From Akkermansiaceae bacterium UBA7890 (lineage in GTDB: Bacteria; Verrucomicrobiota; Verrucomicrobiia; Verrucomicrobiales; Akkermansiaceae): 64,000 nucleotides of DNA. The stretch covers positions 1 through 64,000 of the forward strand of contig DLRK01000205.1 of NCBI GenBank assembly GCA_002501065.1, read 5' to 3'. A program made the translations under genes and the position numbers. Below, in pieces: positions 62,653 to 64,000 of this stretch. Below the pieces are notes generated by a model. The model made no database searches and was not told the DNA's origin. It saw nothing but the letters and a program-made list of their open reading frames with translations. How positions within the stretch are numbered: the first letter of the stretch is position 1; the number at the start of each line of letters is the position of its first letter.

Positions 62653-64000
62653 ATGCCCCATCCTTCCAACCTCTCCCGCCGCACGTTCCTGGATACGTCC
62701 AAGTCTCTCCTGGGAACCGCCGCCTTCGCAGGCCTGCTGAAACAGGAAGGCCGGGCCGCGCCCCTTCCCGGCCTGCCTCACTTTCCCAGCAAGGCCAAGC
62801 GCGTCATCTATCTCTTCCAGGCCGGAGGGCCAAGCCACATCGACATGTTCGATTATAAGCCGGCCCTGCACAAGATCCACGGGCAGGAACTCCCCGACTC
62901 AATCCGGCAGGGCCAGCGGATCACCGGCATGACCAGCGGCCAGAAGTCATTCCCCTGCGTGGCACCCATGTTCAATTTCAAGAAAATGGGCGAACGCCAG
63001 ACCTGGGTGAACGCCGACGTCCTGCCCCACACTGCCAGGATCGCCGACAAGCTGACCATCATCCGCTCGATGAATACGGAGGCAATCAATCACGATCCCG
63101 CCATCACCTACATCAATACCGGCACACAGCAGTTCGGAAGGCCCAGCATGGGGTCATGGCTCTCCTACGGGCTCGGCAGCCTGAGCGAGGATCTCCCGGC
63201 CTATGTCATCATGATCTCGATTGGAGCCAAGCCGGGGCAGGCTCTCTATTCCCGCCTCTGGGGCAGCGGCTATCTGCCCTCCAAGCACCAGGGAGTACAG
63301 TTTCGCAGCGGCAACGACCCTGTTCTCTACCTCAGCGATCCTCCCGGCATCGATCGTGAAATTCGCCGCTCGATGCTTGATGGGGTTTCCGCCCTCAATG
63401 ACCAGCGCTTCCGGGAAACCGGCGATTCCGAGATCAAGGCACGCATCGCCCAGTATGAAATGGCCTTTCGCATGCAGGCTTCCGTCCCCGATCTCATGAG
63501 CACTGACGGCGAACCGGAGAGCACCTTCGAGAACTACGGCCCGAAATCAAAAAAGAAGGGTTCCTTTGCTTCCAACTGCATCCTGGCACGCCGCATGGCC
63601 GAACGAGGCGTGCGGTTCATCCAGCTCTTCCACCGCGGCTGGGATCAGCACGGAAACCTGCCCGGAGAACTCCGCAGGAACACCGCTGATACTGATCAGC
63701 CTGCTGCGGCCCTCGTCAATGACCTCGAAGAACGCGGCATGCTCGACGACACCATTGTGATCTTCGGAGGGGAATTCGGCCGCACCATCTACTGCCAGGG
63801 CAAGCTGACCAAGGACAACTACGGACGTGACCACCATGGGCGCTGCTTCACCACCTGGCTGGCGGGTGGCGGGTTCAAGCCGTGCGACTACGGCGAAACC
63901 GACGACCACTGCTACAACATCGTCAAGGACCCGGTCCACATCCGCGACCTCAATGCCACCGTCCTCCATAACCTGGGAATTGATCATGAGCGGTTCAGCA
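62653..64000 (+). CDS. DUF1501 protein, 3' end beyond the window
   Basis: ATG at 62653 opens [21 protein letters not shown], a Tat signal, and 449 codons run to the right edge without a stop. [22 protein letters not shown] is the DUF1501 opening. [29 protein letters not shown] and [19 protein letters not shown] match the long subtype seen at 51179. The C-terminal motif [27 protein letters not shown] is present, with an insertion and Ile in place of Pro. Few residues are likely to be missing, since the copy at 51179 ends soon after the equivalent [15 protein letters not shown] region. It follows the LamG-PSD1 gene by 46 bases. Confidence 0.93.
   Translation, partial: MPHPSNLSRRTFLDTSKSLLGTAAFAGLLKQEGRAAPLPGLPHFPSKAKRVIYLFQAGGPSHIDMFDYKPALHKIHGQELPDSIRQGQRITGMTSGQKSFPCVAPMFNFKKMGERQTWVNADVLPHTARIADKLTIIRSMNTEAINHDPAITYINTGTQQFGRPSMGSWLSYGLGSLSEDLPAYVIMISIGAKPGQALYSRLWGSGYLPSKHQGVQFRSGNDPVLYLSDPPGIDREIRRSMLDGVSALNDQRFRETGDSEIKARIAQYEMAFRMQASVPDLMSTDGEPESTFENYGPKSKKKGSFASNCILARRMAERGVRFIQLFHRGWDQHGNLPGELRRNTADTDQPAAALVNDLEERGMLDDTIVIFGGEFGRTIYCQGKLTKDNYGRDHHGRCFTTWLAGGGFKPCDYGETDDHCYNIVKDPVHIRDLNATVLHNLGIDHERFS

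Noticed and set aside
59352..62702. An 1116-codon open frame on the minus strand opposite the LamG-PSD1 gene, longer than the sense gene.
   Set aside because: The plus-strand frame has a signal peptide, haem motifs and known domains. The antisense frame has no recognisable domain and is the usual by-product of strong G/C third-position bias.

Overview
The window is GC-rich, densely coding bacterial chromosome, most likely from a member of the Planctomycetota-Verrucomicrobiota group, with Verrucomicrobiota preferred. The evidence is the gene content. There are six DUF1501 proteins, five cytochrome-type DUF1549/DUF1553 ('PSD1') proteins and one DUF1592/DUF1552 pair. Four sulfatase genes carry five sulfatase domains, and SASA-type esterases, a PQQ dehydrogenase with an inserted haem domain and DUF6807 are also present. 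I see no rRNA, convincing tRNA, CRISPR array, insertion sequence or phage gene, and no gene-free gap above about 300 bases.

Layout. 1-11737: a five-haem cytochrome cut by the left edge, a divergent esterase, a two-gene sulfatase operon on the minus strand, a membrane-anchored DP/W repeat protein, a SASA esterase and a 982-residue two-domain sulfatase. 11772-16428 (minus): SGNH hydrolase, DUF1592 cytochrome and DUF1552 operon. 16544-18685: TonB-dependent receptor. 18881-20989: PQQ dehydrogenase. 21138-25715 (minus): VOC protein, DUF1501 and a PSD1 with an inserted NPCBM-like domain. 25885-28805: cysteine-less FmdB-like protein, beta-propeller and PhoD-like phosphatase.

28914-39566 is a tightly packed five-gene cassette: DUF1501, Big-domain PSD1, double-PPC protein with a coiled-coil tail, cytochrome/WD40 protein with a coiled-coil insert, and a second DUF1501. 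Two of its junctions are 4-base stop/start overlaps. 39623-48877 looks like small-molecule and sugar catabolism: SDR dehydrogenase, gamma-glutamyltransferase, sialate O-acetylesterase, zinc-ribbon membrane protein, DUF6807, Gfo/Idh/MocA oxidoreductase, sugar isomerase/epimerase and phytanoyl-CoA dioxygenase-like protein. 48993 to the end: PSD1/DUF1501 pair, NarL-type regulator, lone PSD1, VOC protein, sulfatase, then DUF1501, LamG-PSD1 and DUF1501, the last cut by the right edge.

Taken together the window reads as an export-oriented scavenging region. Sulfatases and esterases would strip sulfate and acyl groups from complex, probably marine-type, polysaccharides, and a TonB receptor could import products. 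SDR, Gfo/Idh and isomerase enzymes could process the sugars. The repeated DUF1501 + PSD1 pairs supply twin-arginine-exported proteins of the alkaline-phosphatase superfamily next to exported c-type cytochromes, and their substrate is unknown. That recurring pairing, and the five-gene cassette in particular, is the best candidate for an undescribed system.
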